32,571 bases of DNA from contig CAJUBC010000023.1 in assembly GCA_910584545.1 (NCBI GenBank), forward strand, positions 1 through 32,571, read 5' to 3'. The notes under the pieces were generated by a model that was not told where the DNA came from, did no database searches, and was given only the letters and a program-made list of their open reading frames with translations. Position numbers and translations under genes: made by a program. This stretch comes from an uncultured Muribaculaceae bacterium (GTDB lineage: Bacteria > Bacteroidota > Bacteroidia > Bacteroidales > Muribaculaceae). Every line of letters begins with the position of its first letter. Within the stretch, counting starts at the first letter, position 1. Positions 24,020 through 32,561 of the stretch are shown piece after piece.

Positions 24020-24052
24020 AAGAATCCCGGCCGCTTGGCGGTCGGGATTCTT
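24020..24052. terminator. bidirectional terminator between zntA and gdhA
   Basis: A 15-bp hairpin (24020-24034 with 24038-24052) with one G-U pair and a TTG loop lies between the convergent zntA and gdhA genes. The arm reads AAGAATCCCGGCCGC. Short T-rich tails on both sides allow use in either direction. Confidence 0.85.
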
Positions 24053-24075
24053 ATTATCGGTTATGAGTGAGGGGA

Positions 24076-25413
24076 TCAGATGATGCCCTGGCCCATCATT
24101 GCGTCTGCTACCTTGAGGAAGCCGGCGATGTTGGCACCCTTCATGTAGTTGATGTAGCCGTCAGCCTCTGTACCGTGCTTTACGCAGTTCTCGTGGATGT
24201 CGGCCATGATCACATGGAGCATCTCGTCCACTTTCTCTGCGCTCCACTGGAGGTGCTCGGCGTCCTGAGTCATTTCGAGACCGGAAACTGCCACACCACC
24301 GGCGTTCACTGCCTTACCGGGAGCGTAGGGAACCTTGGCTGCGATGAAGGCGTCGATAGCCTCGGCGGTGCAACCCATGTTGGAAACCTCGGCAACCATA
24401 GTCACCTTGTTGGCGATAAGCTGCTTTGCGTCAGCCTCTCCGAGCTCGTTCTGCGTAGCGCAGGGGAGAGCGATGTCCACTTTCTGCTCCCAAGGCTTCT
24501 TGCCTGCGAAGAACTGCGAGCCGGGGAACTTGTCGGCGTAAGGAGCCACGATGTCGTTGCCGGAAGCGCGGAGCTCGAGCATGTAGGCGATCTTCTCGGC
24601 GTCGAGACCTGCGGGATCGTAGATGTATCCGTCAGGACCGGAGATTGTGACGACCTTACCGCCGAGCTCGGTAGCCTTTGTAGCGGCACCCCATGCCACG
24701 TTACCGAAGCCGGAGATTGCGATTGTCTTGCCTACGATGCTTGTCTTGAGGTCCTTCATCATCTGCTCTACGAAGTAGAGAGCTCCGAAACCTGTAGCCT
24801 CGGGACGGATGCGGCTACCGCCGAATGTGAGGCCCTTGCCGGTGAATGTACCTGTGTTCTCGCGTGCGAGTTTCTTGTACATACCGTACATGTAGCCTAC
24901 CTCGCGGCCACCTACGCCTATATCGCCGGCGGGAACGTCGCGGTCGGGACCGAGATTGCGCCAGAGCTCAAGGATGAAGGCCTGGCAGAAACGCATGATT
25001 TCGGCATCGCTCTTGCCTCGGGGGCTGAAGTCGGAGCCTCCCTTGCCACCACCCATCGGGAGAGTGGTCAGAGCGTTCTTGAATGTCTGCTCGAAGCCGA
25101 GGAACTTGAGGATGGAAAGGTTCACGGAAGCGTGGAAACGGATACCTCCCTTGTACGGGCCGATGGCGTTGTTGAACTGTACGCGGTAACCGATGTTGTT
25201 CTGAACTTCTCCCTTGTCGTCAACCCAGGTCACACGGAACGTGAAGATACGGTCGGGCTCGACCATGCGCTCTACGATGCGAGCCTTCTCCCACTCGGGG
25301 TGCTGGTTGTAAACGTCTTCTACGCAAAGAAGAACTTCTTTCACTGCCTGGAGATACTCTTTCTCACCAGGATGTTTGGCCTCGAGGCCGGTCATGATTT
25401 CTTGAATATTCAT
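24076..25413 (-). CDS. gdhA: NAD(P)-dependent glutamate dehydrogenase
   Basis: A 445-residue hexameric-type glutamate dehydrogenase for ammonium assimilation (2-oxoglutarate plus ammonia to glutamate). Motifs: KGGIRFHASVNLSILKFLGF, catalytic-Lys segment PMGGGKGGSDF (about 120-130), PAGDIGVGGREVGYM, and the Rossmann segment ISGFGNVAWGAATKATELGG. Length and start match the approximately 445-residue bacterial enzyme (MNIQEIMTGLEAKHPGEKEY). It is transcribed alone from a consensus promoter 97-128 nt upstream and ends at the shared hairpin. NADP preference is likely by family but not proven here. Confidence 0.97.
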   Translation of the reverse strand: MNIQEIMTGLEAKHPGEKEYLQAVKEVLLCVEDVYNQHPEWEKARIVERMVEPDRIFTFRVTWVDDKGEVQNNIGYRVQFNNAIGPYKGGIRFHASVNLSILKFLGFEQTFKNALTTLPMGGGKGGSDFSPRGKSDAEIMRFCQAFILELWRNLGPDRDVPAGDIGVGGREVGYMYGMYKKLARENTGTFTGKGLTFGGSRIRPEATGFGALYFVEQMMKDLKTSIVGKTIAISGFGNVAWGAATKATELGGKVVTISGPDGYIYDPAGLDAEKIAYMLELRASGNDIVAPYADKFPGSQFFAGKKPWEQKVDIALPCATQNELGEADAKQLIANKVTMVAEVSNMGCTAEAIDAFIAAKVPYAPGKAVNAGGVAVSGLEMTQDAEHLQWSAEKVDEMLHVIMADIHENCVKHGTEADGYINYMKGANIAGFLKVADAMMGQGII

Positions 25414-25509
25414 GATGATCCTTTTAGATTTAAGGGTTGTTGTTTCCTTTTAGCCGAAGCCGCCCGGCTCCCCGGAGGGGACTCTCCGACGCGGACTTCA
25501 AATCCACTG

Positions 25510-25541
25510 CAAACTTACAAACTTTTATCGTCTCTACCAAA
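25510..25541 (-). promoter_or_regulatory. promoter of gdhA
   Basis: On the minus strand TTTG (25538-25541), 20 bp, then TAAGTTTG (25510-25517). The leader would be about 90 nt and includes a GC-rich stretch near 25460-25490 that may fold. Confidence 0.65.
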
Positions 25542-25611
25542 TATTTCTGCAAAAACTTTTATCCCTGTTCGGGACAATGAGCCGCCTTCAATCGAATATA
25601 TGTTTTATAAC

Positions 25612-25642
25612 AGAAAAAGAGCCCCCTGCCAAAGCAGGAGGC
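25612..25642 (-). terminator. terminator of the OmpA-family gene
   Basis: Reading leftward, a 9-bp stem (GCCTCCTGC with GCAGGGGGC, TTTG loop) is followed by TCTTTTTCTG, a classic intrinsic terminator 28 nt past the stop codon. Confidence 0.85.
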
Positions 25643-25669
25643 CCTTACTCTAATTCTATTCAGATACTA

Positions 25670-26932
25670 TTATTTCTGAGTGAAGATTACGATACGGTTC
25701 CAGTCGTTGGTGCTGTAGGGCTGAACATCAGAACCGTCGAAGCGTACTGTGAGACGGCTGGGATCGATGCCGTACTTGCCTGTGAGCTCGTTGGCGACTG
25801 CGTTGGCGCGACGCTCTGAGAGAGCCATGTTGTACTCGGCTGTACCGGTGTTCTTGTCGGCGTAACCAACGATGGTGATGTTCTCTTTCGGATTAGCCTT
25901 GAGCCATTCTGCCATGTTGTATACGTTTACTTCCTCGGTAGGCATGATTCTGTCGCTGTTGATCATGAAGCGTACTGTAGCCATGAGAGGAGCGTTCACG
26001 CAGTCTTTCTCAACAACCTCGGGGCAGGGGAGCTGAGCCTGAAGGTTGGCGACTTCCTGACCGCAAGCGAGGAGCTGAGCGCGGAGGTCGTTGACCTGAC
26101 CGTTGAGGGCCGCAACCTGCGATACATAGTTGCACTCGTTGAATGTGTTCCAGCCGCGGCCGCCGATGTTGAAGTTGAAACCGCCCATTGCGCTTACGAG
26201 AGCGTCGATGGAAGCACCGCGAGCCTCGTTGTTCCAGTTGTCTGCATAGAACGATGCGCGAGCCTCAGCGAAGAAATCTACATATTTGCAGAGACGGAAA
26301 CGGAACTGCAGACCTGCGGAAACGGGAAGTGTCCACTGTACAGCCTTATAGTGCTGTTTGCCATCTTCCCATGTGCTCATGATATTGGAGGCAGCAGGCT
26401 CTTTACCGTCGCTGTTGTGGAAGTCCCAGTTGGCGTCACCGCCGAGACCGAAGAACGGGATGATGCTGAAAACACGTTTGGGGTTAACACCGCCGAGCGA
26501 GTTGAACATATCCCACATCATTTCGAGCTGCAGATTCGCATGCTTGGAGTGTGTCCATCCCAGATTGGGCTGAGAGGGCATGGGGCTATCCCAGTGGAGG
26601 GAACCGTAAAAGCCTTTGAAGCGGAAGCCGATATAGGGGGATACCCAGCGGCCGAAGCCTAAGCTATAGGTAGCGGTCCATTTCTTGCCGTCGACGGCAT
26701 CCATGGTATTCGTTGTCTGACCGCGCTCTACGATGGGCTGGTTACCACCGGCGCTGACTTCGATGAACCAGTTGTTACGCCAGTTAGAGAAATAGTGGTT
26801 TGAGTTGTCGCAAGTGAACTCTGTCACTGATACGGCATCGTCAACGAAGACGTCCTGCGCATTCGCAACGTTGCTGAAAGCGAACGATCCGGCGCAAAGT
26901 GCCATTACGTAGTAAAGATTCTTAGCTTTCAT
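25670..26932 (-). CDS. OmpA-family outer-membrane porin
   Basis: A 420-residue major outer-membrane protein. Signal peptide: MKAKNLYYVMALCAGSFAF, cleaved after ANA (about residue 24). The central part (about 30-290) is an aromatic-rich beta-barrel of the Bacteroidetes OmpA type, with WTATYSLGFGRWVSPYIGFR. A short linker (about 290-315, VNDLRAQLLACGQEVANLQ, coiled-coil-like) leads to the C-terminal OmpA peptidoglycan-binding domain, with TIVGYADKNTGTAEYNMALS and RRANAVANEL. The ATG at 26932 is chosen because it begins the signal peptide. It anchors the outer membrane to peptidoglycan and is probably abundant, given its isolated gene, strong terminator and long leader. Confidence 0.92.
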   Translation of the reverse strand: MKAKNLYYVMALCAGSFAFSNVANAQDVFVDDAVSVTEFTCDNSNHYFSNWRNNWFIEVSAGGNQPIVERGQTTNTMDAVDGKKWTATYSLGFGRWVSPYIGFRFKGFYGSLHWDSPMPSQPNLGWTHSKHANLQLEMMWDMFNSLGGVNPKRVFSIIPFFGLGGDANWDFHNSDGKEPAASNIMSTWEDGKQHYKAVQWTLPVSAGLQFRFRLCKYVDFFAEARASFYADNWNNEARGASIDALVSAMGGFNFNIGGRGWNTFNECNYVSQVAALNGQVNDLRAQLLACGQEVANLQAQLPCPEVVEKDCVNAPLMATVRFMINSDRIMPTEEVNVYNMAEWLKANPKENITIVGYADKNTGTAEYNMALSERRANAVANELTGKYGIDPSRLTVRFDGSDVQPYSTNDWNRIVIFTQK

Positions 26933-27216
26933 AATGTAATTTTTTAAGAATAGAATTATTGTTTTCGATTTTATCAATGTAACGTTAAAAACTTTTAATT
27001 TGTTTATCAAAATTTTCGTTTTTAACACTCAAGGGTCATACACTTCACGGTTAACCGACAACGACTCAACAACTTTGCCAAGCCCCGCGCGGCAACCTTT
27101 CCTATCCTTCATCTCATTCCTGAAAGGACACGCAAGACGCGTCCCGGGACGAAATTTCAAGGTCAGTTCGATACGCAATGGTTCCGGGAGCATCACCGGC
27201 CCTCAGAAACATTTTG
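26933..27216 (-). other. long untranslated leader of the OmpA-family gene
   Basis: About 280 nt lie between the best upstream promoter and the ompA start. The half nearest the gene is AT-rich; the distal half (27080-27200) is GC-rich with no credible ORF. No named riboswitch was recognised. It may influence mRNA stability, or a closer unrecognised promoter may exist. Confidence 0.4.
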
Positions 27217-27246
27217 CAAAATTACACATTTATTTCTAATTTCAAA
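27217..27246 (-). promoter_or_regulatory. promoter of the OmpA-family gene
   Basis: On the minus strand TTTG (27243-27246), 18 bp, then TAATTTTG (27217-27224). A second -7-like box, TAACTTTG, lies at 27271-27278 on the same strand. Confidence 0.5.
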
Positions 27247-27298
27247 TAAATACAGATGGTTTTTTTTAAACAAAGTTAAAAAATGTTCATTTTTTGAG

Positions 27299-27306
27299 TA
27301 TTTTTG
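27299..27306 (+). promoter_or_regulatory. possible promoter of the LytM-like gene
   Basis: TATTTTTG fits TAnnTTTG but lies in an AT-rich tract without a correctly spaced TTTG box. The leader to the ATG at 27399 would be about 85 nt. Confidence 0.3.
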
Positions 27307-27398
27307 GCTAATTTCGCGGACAAACTCCATCTTACGAAAAAGTCTCTCCATCGGAGGGCTACACAATAATATGGGATTTCACTCATTAATATATAAGA

Positions 27399-28271
27399 AT
27401 GAACAGGCACCGCAAATTCAGAATACGGATTGACGATGAGTCGCACCTGAGCACCCTTGCCGACGTCACGCTGTCGCCTGCGACCGCCGTCGCAGGCGCC
27501 GTCGTGCTGTTCACCGCCATGCTTATCATAGCCGGAGCCATAGTGACACTCACCCCTTTGCGCACTTTACTGCCGGGATACCTCAACGAATCGCAGCGGG
27601 TTGCATCTGAGGAAAACATACTTAGGCTCGACTCGCTGCGCGAGAAGTATGCGAGAAACCAGGAGTTCATCGACAATTACCTCCGCGTGACAGACATCGA
27701 CAGGACAGTTTCCGACTCGGTGGCCTTCGACACGGAGGTCAGGGAACTGACTCCCGACTCTCTTCTCCCGGCACTTCCCGCCGAGAAACGGTTCATGACC
27801 TCTATGGAGGAGCGGGAGCGCTTCAACATCTCGGTACTCGCACCGCTTGCCGCCGACGGGATGCTTTTCTCGCCGGTCACCTCCGACGGAATATTCACCG
27901 CAGACTCACGCACCTCCGACACCGGAGTCCTTCTCGTTCCGGAAGGGACCTCGGTGCAGAGCGCGGCCGACGGGACTGTAGTAGGAGTGTATTACTCCAC
28001 TTCCGACAAGGGATACGCCATTCTGGTCCAGCATCACAAGGGATTCCTCTCCGGATACTACGGCGTGGGCACTCCTCTTGTGTCGACCGCCGATGCCGTC
28101 GACTCCGGCCAGATCATAGCGCTCGCACCCGGACCCGACGCGCGGAACCGCCGAACATTCACAGTACGTCTCTGGCACAACGGACTTCCGGTTGTTCCTT
28201 ACGACTATGTCGGGGCCTCGACCTCGGTTACGATTCCGGAGACTACCTACGACGCCCCGAGAGGAAGATGA
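27399..28271 (+). CDS. membrane-anchored LytM/M23-like protein, probably non-catalytic
   Basis: A 290-residue protein with a cytoplasmic basic N terminus, one TM segment (about 30-52), a helical stalk (about 60-145) and a C-terminal M23/LytM-like fold (about 155-280). The fold is recognisable from VPEGTSVQSAADGTVVGVYY, KGYAILVQHHKGFLSGYYGV and the later GQIIALAPG. The zinc ligands are not preserved: the usual HxxxD is replaced by FTADSRTSD, and the final HxH by FTVRLWH. It is therefore probably a non-cleaving LytM factor that activates another wall hydrolase (EnvC/NlpD-like role), by inference. Two palindromes follow before dxr. Confidence 0.8.
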   Translation: MNRHRKFRIRIDDESHLSTLADVTLSPATAVAGAVVLFTAMLIIAGAIVTLTPLRTLLPGYLNESQRVASEENILRLDSLREKYARNQEFIDNYLRVTDIDRTVSDSVAFDTEVRELTPDSLLPALPAEKRFMTSMEERERFNISVLAPLAADGMLFSPVTSDGIFTADSRTSDTGVLLVPEGTSVQSAADGTVVGVYYSTSDKGYAILVQHHKGFLSGYYGVGTPLVSTADAVDSGQIIALAPGPDARNRRTFTVRLWHNGLPVVPYDYVGASTSVTIPETTYDAPRGR

Positions 28272-28276
28272 GTTGG

Positions 28277-28335
28277 ATTGTGGGTTACAAACCCGCAATG
28301 ACTGACAAAAACTGATGTGGGTTACAAACCCACAT
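28277..28335. repeat. tandem palindromes between the LytM-like gene and dxr
   Basis: Two near-identical hairpins, 28277-28299 and 28315-28335, are spaced exactly 38 bases apart. Both share the core TGGGTTACAAACCC with ACA loops. They resemble REP-like intergenic repeats and could also act as terminators or mRNA-stabilising structures. Confidence 0.7.
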
Positions 28336-28362
28336 AGACTGATGATGAAGAAAAATTGAATT

Positions 28363-29571
28363 ATGAACCATACATCATATAATTCCGACAACGCTGACGG
28401 CACCGTCGAGATCGGTGTGCTTGGCTCCACAGGGAGCATCGGCACCCAGACGCTCGACATCGTGTCGGAATATCCCGCGCGGTTCCGCGCCTCTCTGCTC
28501 ACAGCGGGGAAGAACTGGCGGTTGCTTGCCGAACAGGCGCGCAAGTACCTGCCGCGCCGCGTGGTCATAGCCAACGAGACGGCTTATCCCTATCTGCGCG
28601 ACGCCCTCGCCGACCTGCCGGTGGAGGTGGCTGCCGGCGCCGAGGCCATCGCCGAGGCGGCCGCGATGCCGGAGCTGGACACGGTCGTTACGGCCATGGT
28701 GGGTTACAGCGGACTGATTCCGACGGTCCGCGCCATACGCGCCGGCAAGAGGATAGCGCTCGCCAACAAGGAGACCCTGGTGGTTGCGGGAGAGATAATC
28801 ACCCGTCTGCTCGAGGAGTCGGGTTCGGAGATCGTGCCAGTCGACAGTGAGCACTCCGCCATCTTCCAGTGTCTGCAGGGTGAGTCCACCCGTCGGGCGA
28901 ACAAGATACTGCTCACGGCAAGCGGAGGTCCTTTCCGCACAAAGAGCCGCGAGGAACTGGAGCATGTCACCGTGGCCGACGCGCTGAACCACCCCAACTG
29001 GGACATGGGAGCGAAGGTCACCATCGACTCCGCCTCGATGATGAACAAGGGGTTCGAGATGATCGAGGCCAGATGGCTATTCGGCTGTCCCTCCGACAAG
29101 ATCGAGATTGTGGTCCATCCCCAGAGCATCGTCCACTCGATGGTGGAATTCAGCGACGGTTCCATCAAGGCGCAGCTCGGAATCCCCGACATGCACCTTC
29201 CCATCCGCTACGCGCTCGCATACCCCGACCGTCTCCCCTCCTCAGCTCCGACGCTGAGCCTGTCGCAATACTCGAGTCTCACTTTCGAGGCCCCCGATTA
29301 TGAGAAATTCCCCATGCTCGGATTCGCCTTCGACGCCATAAGGATGGGCGGCAATATGCCATGCATCCTCAACGCGGCGAACGAGATTGCCGTGGCCGCG
29401 TTCCTCCGCGGAGAAATCTCATTCACCTCTATCCCCCGCGCGGCTCAGGAAACGATGGAACTGACCCCGTTCAAGGCCACGGTCACGCTCGACGACCTGA
29501 TCGAGACCAACCGCGAGGCCCGCTACATCGCTGAGCAACAGATCAAACGTTTATCATTCAATAACCAATAA
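28363..29571 (+). CDS. dxr: 1-deoxy-D-xylulose 5-phosphate reductoisomerase
   Basis: A 402-residue enzyme of the non-mevalonate isoprenoid pathway, converting DXP to 2-C-methyl-D-erythritol 4-phosphate with NADPH. Landmarks: NADPH-binding VLGSTGSIGTQTLDIV near the N terminus, ALANKETLVVAG, metal and substrate site VDSEHSAIFQCLQGE, and NHPNWDMGAKVTIDSASMMN followed by KGFEMIEA. Length is standard. It is cytoplasmic. The gene lies 41 nt upstream of the site-2 protease gene; dxr-rseP neighbours are common in bacteria. Confidence 0.97.
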   Translation: MNHTSYNSDNADGTVEIGVLGSTGSIGTQTLDIVSEYPARFRASLLTAGKNWRLLAEQARKYLPRRVVIANETAYPYLRDALADLPVEVAAGAEAIAEAAAMPELDTVVTAMVGYSGLIPTVRAIRAGKRIALANKETLVVAGEIITRLLEESGSEIVPVDSEHSAIFQCLQGESTRRANKILLTASGGPFRTKSREELEHVTVADALNHPNWDMGAKVTIDSASMMNKGFEMIEARWLFGCPSDKIEIVVHPQSIVHSMVEFSDGSIKAQLGIPDMHLPIRYALAYPDRLPSSAPTLSLSQYSSLTFEAPDYEKFPMLGFAFDAIRMGGNMPCILNAANEIAVAAFLRGEISFTSIPRAAQETMELTPFKATVTLDDLIETNREARYIAEQQIKRLSFNNQ

Positions 29572-29612
29572 TCCCCAGGCAAGACAGTCTTGTCCTGTAA
29601 TAAGAAAAAACA

Positions 29613-31313
29613 GTGGATACATTCCTTATAAAAGCCACACAACTTATCCTGGCCTTTGCCATCCTGGTGATAGTCCATGAATTCGGGCACTTCCTCTTCG
29701 CCCGCATCTTCGGAGTCAGGGTCAACAAATTCTACGTATTCTTCAATCCCGTGACCTCACTCTTCAAATGGAGGCCGGGAAAATATTTCGCTGTCGGAAA
29801 GAAAAAACGTCATTTCAACCCCGAGCTCGATGAGAAGGAAGCCGAAGTGATAAAGGTGGAGAATGAACTCTGCGCACGCGAGAACACGCTCCGCGAGCAG
29901 GCGCAGCCGCTCGCGAAACGACTTTCGCAACTGAAACGCGCACTATTCCTCAATAATCTGTTTCCCGGTCGACGCAAGGAGATAGAGAGCGAGATGGAGG
30001 ATGTCAGAAGACGCCTCCGGCCCGTGCAGGAGGAGCTGTCGGCAATCGCTGCAAAAACCTACACCGCGCGCGCGGAATTCGAAGAGAAGTATTATTACGA
30101 CGGCGGGAGGAAGGGAAAGAAACGCCGCTTCTGGAAGGATACCGAGTACGGTCTCGGCTGGTTGCCTCTCGGAGGCTATTGCCAGATTGCAGGCATGATC
30201 GACGAGTCGATGGACACCGAGGCTATGAAGCGCCCTGCGCAGGATTGGGAATTCCGCTCGAAGCCGGCATGGCAGCGCCTGCTGGTGATGATAGCCGGAG
30301 TACTCTTCAATTTCCTCTTGGCCATCATCATCTATGCCGGACTGGTGTATGCCACCGGCGAGAAATATGTACCTTTCCGGAACGCCACAATGGGTATGAC
30401 CTATTCGGGCGAGGCTCAGAAGGCTGGGTTCCATAACGGCGACATACCTCTGCTTGCCGACGGCAAGGCACTCGATGACCCCTCTACGGCCCGCATGGCC
30501 ATGATCCAGGCCAAGACCGTAACGGTACTGCGCGGCAACGACACCGTCAACATCGCCATCCCGGAGAAATTCATCTTCCGTCTCGATGAAGAGGCCAAGA
30601 GCGATACTGCCACAGTCAATTTCATGGCATACCGGTTCCCGACCCGTGTCACGCAGATCACACCCGGCGAAGGAGCGGCCAAAGCCGGCATCCGCGAGGG
30701 AGACGAGATAATCGCTGTCAACGATGTCGCCACTCCCGCCCTCCTCGATTTCCTCTCCACGCTCAAGGGGCATGAGAACAGCACCGTCAACATCACACTT
30801 CTCCGCCGCGAGGGTAACCGCACCGACACCGTCACCACTCCGGTGGCGCTCAACTCCGGCTCCAAGATGGGTATCGGTCTCGAGGTGGATCCCTCGGCCT
30901 TCTTCAAGTCGGAAGAGATTCACTACGGCCTTTTCGAATCAATCCCGCGCGGCATAGAGATGGGCACAGACAAGCTCACCGCCTACGCCAAGTCGATGAA
31001 GATGGTATTCACCAAGGAGGGAGCCGAGAGCATAGGAGGTTTCGGAGCCATCGGAAGCATTTTCCCCGAGAAGTGGGACTGGATCGCCTTCTGGAATATT
31101 GCTGCCTTCCTGTCGGTGGCACTTGCATTCATGAACATACTGCCGATTCCGGCCCTCGACGGAGGACACGTGATGTTCCTCCTCTACGAAGTGATATTTC
31201 GTCGGAAGCCAGGCGAGAAATTCATGGAATACGCCCAGATGACCGGAATGTTCCTGCTGATACTCCTTCTGCTCTATGCCAACGGCATGGATATTGTGCG
31301 TCTCTTTAAATAA
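29613..31313 (+). CDS. rseP: RseP-type site-2 zinc metalloprotease with large insertion
   Basis: A 566-residue intramembrane protease. TM1 carries the zinc motif HEFGH (22-26), and the C-terminal TM region carries PALDGGHVMF with the third ligand Asp. Two PDZ-like segments lie between, the second around RVTQITPGEGAAKAGIREGD. By family it cleaves transmembrane anti-sigma factors or remnant signal peptides. Compared with typical Bacteroides RseP (about 450 residues, as I recall), there is an extra segment of about 115 residues (60-175) between TM1 and GLGWLPLGGYC. It is Glu/Arg/Leu-rich and coiled-coil-like, with a basic end (GGRKGKKRRFWK). The start is a GTG (MDTFLIKATQLIL), supported by the family N terminus. 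The rlmI gene follows after 5 nt. Confidence 0.93.
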   Translation: MDTFLIKATQLILAFAILVIVHEFGHFLFARIFGVRVNKFYVFFNPVTSLFKWRPGKYFAVGKKKRHFNPELDEKEAEVIKVENELCARENTLREQAQPLAKRLSQLKRALFLNNLFPGRRKEIESEMEDVRRRLRPVQEELSAIAAKTYTARAEFEEKYYYDGGRKGKKRRFWKDTEYGLGWLPLGGYCQIAGMIDESMDTEAMKRPAQDWEFRSKPAWQRLLVMIAGVLFNFLLAIIIYAGLVYATGEKYVPFRNATMGMTYSGEAQKAGFHNGDIPLLADGKALDDPSTARMAMIQAKTVTVLRGNDTVNIAIPEKFIFRLDEEAKSDTATVNFMAYRFPTRVTQITPGEGAAKAGIREGDEIIAVNDVATPALLDFLSTLKGHENSTVNITLLRREGNRTDTVTTPVALNSGSKMGIGLEVDPSAFFKSEEIHYGLFESIPRGIEMGTDKLTAYAKSMKMVFTKEGAESIGGFGAIGSIFPEKWDWIAFWNIAAFLSVALAFMNILPIPALDGGHVMFLLYEVIFRRKPGEKFMEYAQMTGMFLLILLLLYANGMDIVRLFK

Positions 31314-31318
31314 AGAAA

Positions 31319-32506
31319 ATGGCAAAACATAAGATAATACGACTCAAACGGGGCAAGGAGGAGTCCTTGCTGCGCCATCACCCCTGGGTATTCTCCGGAG
31401 CAATCGCCTCCCTCCCCGACGGCATCGAGGAGGGAGACGAGGTGACGGTGGCCGACTCAGAGGGCACCGTGCTCGGCACGGGACATTACCAGATAGGAAG
31501 CATCGCGGTGCGGATACTTGAATTCGCGACCGATTCGCTTCCGGCCGATTTCTATTACAGCCGGCTGCTGAGCGCCTTCACCCTGCGCCGGAGCCTCGGG
31601 CTTATCCGCCAGGACAACAACTGCTTCCGCCTCGTGCATGGCGAGGGTGACTTCCTGCCAGGCCTGGTGGTGGACATCTACGGCGACACCGCCGTGATGC
31701 AGGCCCATTCCCCCGGCATGCACTTCGCCCGCAGAACCATTGCCGAGGCTCTGACCCGCCTACCGGATGCCGGTATACGCAACGTCTATTACAAGAGCGA
31801 CACCACCCTCCCCTACAAGGCGCATCTCGACCCGGAAAACGAGTATCTGGCCGGAAGCTATGACGGAAACATAGCCACCGAAAACGGGCTGCTATTCAAC
31901 ATCGACTGGATGAAGGGACAGAAAACCGGCTTCTTCGTGGACCAGCGCGAGAACCGCCGGCTTCTCGAGAGTCTCGCCCGCGGGCGCAAGGTGCTGAACA
32001 TGTTCTGCTATACCGGCGGTTTCTCCGTCTATGCCATGCGCGGAGGCGCGCTCAGCGTGGACTCGGTGGATTCCTCGTCGAAGGCCGTGGCCCTGACCGA
32101 CGCCAACATCGCCCTGAACTTCCCCGGCGATCCGCGCCACAGGACCCACGACATGGATGCGTTCAAATTCCTCAACGACATGCAGGCCGACACCTACGAC
32201 CTTATCATCCTCGACCCGCCGGCTTTCGCCAAGCACCGCAGCGCGATCAAGAACGGTCTTATCGGCTACCGCAAGCTCAACGGCAAGGCATTCGACAAGA
32301 TCAAGAAGGGAGGCATACTCTTCACCTTCTCATGCTCCCAGGCGATCACCCGGGAGATGTTCCGTCTCGCAGTGTTCAGCGCCGCCGCCAAATCGGGACG
32401 CAAGGTAAGGATACTCCACCAGCTGTCGCAACCCGCCGACCATCCCATCGACATCTCCCATCCGGAAGGTGAATACCTCAAGGGACTGGTGCTTTATGTA
32501 GAATAA
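31319..32506 (+). CDS. rlmI: RlmI-like class I SAM-dependent rRNA (cytosine-C5) methyltransferase
   Basis: A 395-residue methyltransferase. An N-terminal PUA domain (about 1-75: RLKRGKEESLLRHHPWVFSG) precedes the RlmI-type middle region (GEGDFLPGLVVDIYG, GQKTGFFVDQRENR) and a Rossmann fold (MFCYTGGFSVYAMRGGA, then DLIILDPPAFAKHR). The family methylates C1962 of 23S rRNA. FSCSQAI near the end holds the conserved Cys typical of these m5C enzymes. Length is normal for RlmI (E. coli about 396). It starts 5 nt after the rseP stop, so the two are likely cotranscribed. Confidence 0.93.
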   Translation: MAKHKIIRLKRGKEESLLRHHPWVFSGAIASLPDGIEEGDEVTVADSEGTVLGTGHYQIGSIAVRILEFATDSLPADFYYSRLLSAFTLRRSLGLIRQDNNCFRLVHGEGDFLPGLVVDIYGDTAVMQAHSPGMHFARRTIAEALTRLPDAGIRNVYYKSDTTLPYKAHLDPENEYLAGSYDGNIATENGLLFNIDWMKGQKTGFFVDQRENRRLLESLARGRKVLNMFCYTGGFSVYAMRGGALSVDSVDSSSKAVALTDANIALNFPGDPRHRTHDMDAFKFLNDMQADTYDLIILDPPAFAKHRSAIKNGLIGYRKLNGKAFDKIKKGGILFTFSCSQAITREMFRLAVFSAAAKSGRKVRILHQLSQPADHPIDISHPEGEYLKGLVLYVE

Positions 32507-32545
32507 ACCATAAATCTAATATCAATACTTCGGTTATTTTTTTAG

Positions 32546-32561
32546 CGGCTCCGAGGAGCCG
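32546..32561. terminator. short GC hairpin after rlmI
   Basis: CGGCTC and GAGCCG flank a CGAG loop, 40 nt after the rlmI stop. A run of T precedes the hairpin rather than following it, so it suits leftward termination better. The sequence ends ten bases later, limiting interpretation. Confidence 0.35.

Noticed and set aside
24067..25653. 528-codon open frame antisense to gdhA
   Set aside because: The opposite strand encodes complete glutamate dehydrogenase. The antisense product is a codon-bias shadow rich in Cys, Val and His.
28277..28335. CRISPR-like repeat pair
   Set aside because: Only two units exist, each is itself a hairpin, the spacer is about 15 nt, and no cas gene is nearby.
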